Program-made: the position numbers and the translations under genes | Shown here: positions 13,847-14,312 of the stretch, piece by piece | Position numbering within the stretch: the stretch's first letter is position 1 | How the letters are laid out: each line of letters begins with the position of its first letter | Assembly: GCA_001595885.1 (NCBI GenBank) | Contig: LSSH01000088.1 | Location: forward strand, 1-14,312 | Origin: Candidatus Proteinoplasmatales archaeon SG8-5 | GTDB lineage: Archaea > Thermoplasmatota > Thermoplasmata > SG8-5 | Direction: 5' to 3' | Length of the DNA stretch: 14,312 bases | Notes under the pieces: model-generated | The model's database searches: none | Told to the model about the DNA's origin: nothing | What the model saw: the letters and a program-made list of their open reading frames with translations, nothing else

Positions 13847-14312
13847 ATGACTCGGCGTAATCTGATCAAGAAGATTTGTCTTCTCGGAGACGGCGCTGTC
13901 GGGAAGACCTCGCTTATTCGAAAATACGTTTACGACGCCTTCGACGACAAGTATCTGGCCACCATAGGTGCCAAGGTCACGAAGAAGACGGTTCATTTCG
14001 AGGACAAGGGCACGAATTACAAGTGCACAATGATGATCCACGACATCGTCGGGCAGGTGGAGTTCGAGAAGATACACAAGCAGTATTACCGCGGCAGCGT
14101 GGGCGCCATCCTCGTATGTGACCTGACACGCAAGGACACCCTCGAGAACATGGGCTGGTGGCTGGAATCGCTCTCTGAGGTGGTCGGCAAGATACCAATA
14201 CTCCTGTTGGGCAACAAGCTCGACCTCGAGGACGAGTTCCAGGTGACCTTCAAGGACGTTTCCGTACAGGCCAAGGAGTTCGGCTGCCCATACTTCCTCA
14301 CCAGCGCGAAGA
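13847..14312 (+). CDS. Rab/Ras-like small GTPase, 3' end cut by the window
   Basis: 155 residues visible from ATG 13847; the frame runs off the right edge. All five G motifs are present: G1 GDGAVGKTS (14-22), a switch I threonine in ATIGAK (Thr39), G3 DIVGQ (66-70, with the Gln needed for hydrolysis), G4 NKLD (123-126) and G5 TSAK (152-155). The order, spacing and sequence (YLATIGAK, QYYRGSVGAILVCDLT) are Rab-like. Such proteins are molecular switches that cycle between GTP and GDP; archaeal members are known, but their regulators and targets are mostly not. Two residues are unusual: G3 reads DIVGQ rather than the common DTAGQ. A C-terminal prenylation motif cannot be judged because the end is missing. 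Confidence 0.88.
   Translation, partial: MTRRNLIKKICLLGDGAVGKTSLIRKYVYDAFDDKYLATIGAKVTKKTVHFEDKGTNYKCTMMIHDIVGQVEFEKIHKQYYRGSVGAILVCDLTRKDTLENMGWWLESLSEVVGKIPILLLGNKLDLEDEFQVTFKDVSVQAKEFGCPYFLTSAK

Overview
The window is archaeal, most probably from a mesophilic euryarchaeon of the Thermoplasmatota type (lineage is inference). Evidence: an NMD3-family ribosome-assembly protein at the left edge, RecA/KaiC-like single-domain ATPases, a Rab-like small GTPase, several genes with a TATA-like box about 25 nt before the start codon (leaderless pattern), and a tRNA-Gly of archaeal type.

Layout. 2-535: 3' part of an NMD3 gene. 617-6094: a giant secreted protein (1825 aa) made of an apparent seven-bladed beta-propeller interrupted in its second blade by about 1090 residues holding two related domains, a beta-sandwich and two DNRLRE-type domains. 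6180-7100: an EamA/DMT transporter. 7101-7910: an 810-bp gene-poor stretch that is the most interesting part. It holds, on the minus strand, a tRNA-Gly(GCC) gene whose T-loop is interrupted by 119 nt of highly structured sequence (7598-7789), followed downstream by three tandem 163/163/164-bp repeats (7111-7600). Each repeat carries a copy of the tRNA 3' end and a 12-bp hairpin, and the hairpin shows a compensatory base-pair change. A degenerate copy of the tRNA 5' end lies upstream (7802-7860). 7911-8600 (minus): KaiC-like ATPase. 8738-10243: secreted PKD-domain protein, lower in GC than its neighbours. 10276-12221: thiL and amrS, overlapping by 4 nt. 12353-13057: a second KaiC-like ATPase, paralogous to the first. 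13131-13787: a multi-pass membrane protein. 13847-end: a Rab-like GTPase, cut by the window.

How they fit together. ThiL and AmrS are translationally coupled. The two KaiC-like ATPases share an unusual Walker A in which Met replaces the usual Gly before the Lys; together with the Ras-like GTPase they suggest a signalling-rich neighbourhood, but no pathway can be proved from the window. The tRNA-Gly array looks like either an intron-bearing tRNA with amplified 3' remnants or a family of tiny cassettes using the tRNA 3' end as an attachment-like core. No recombinase gene is present in the window.
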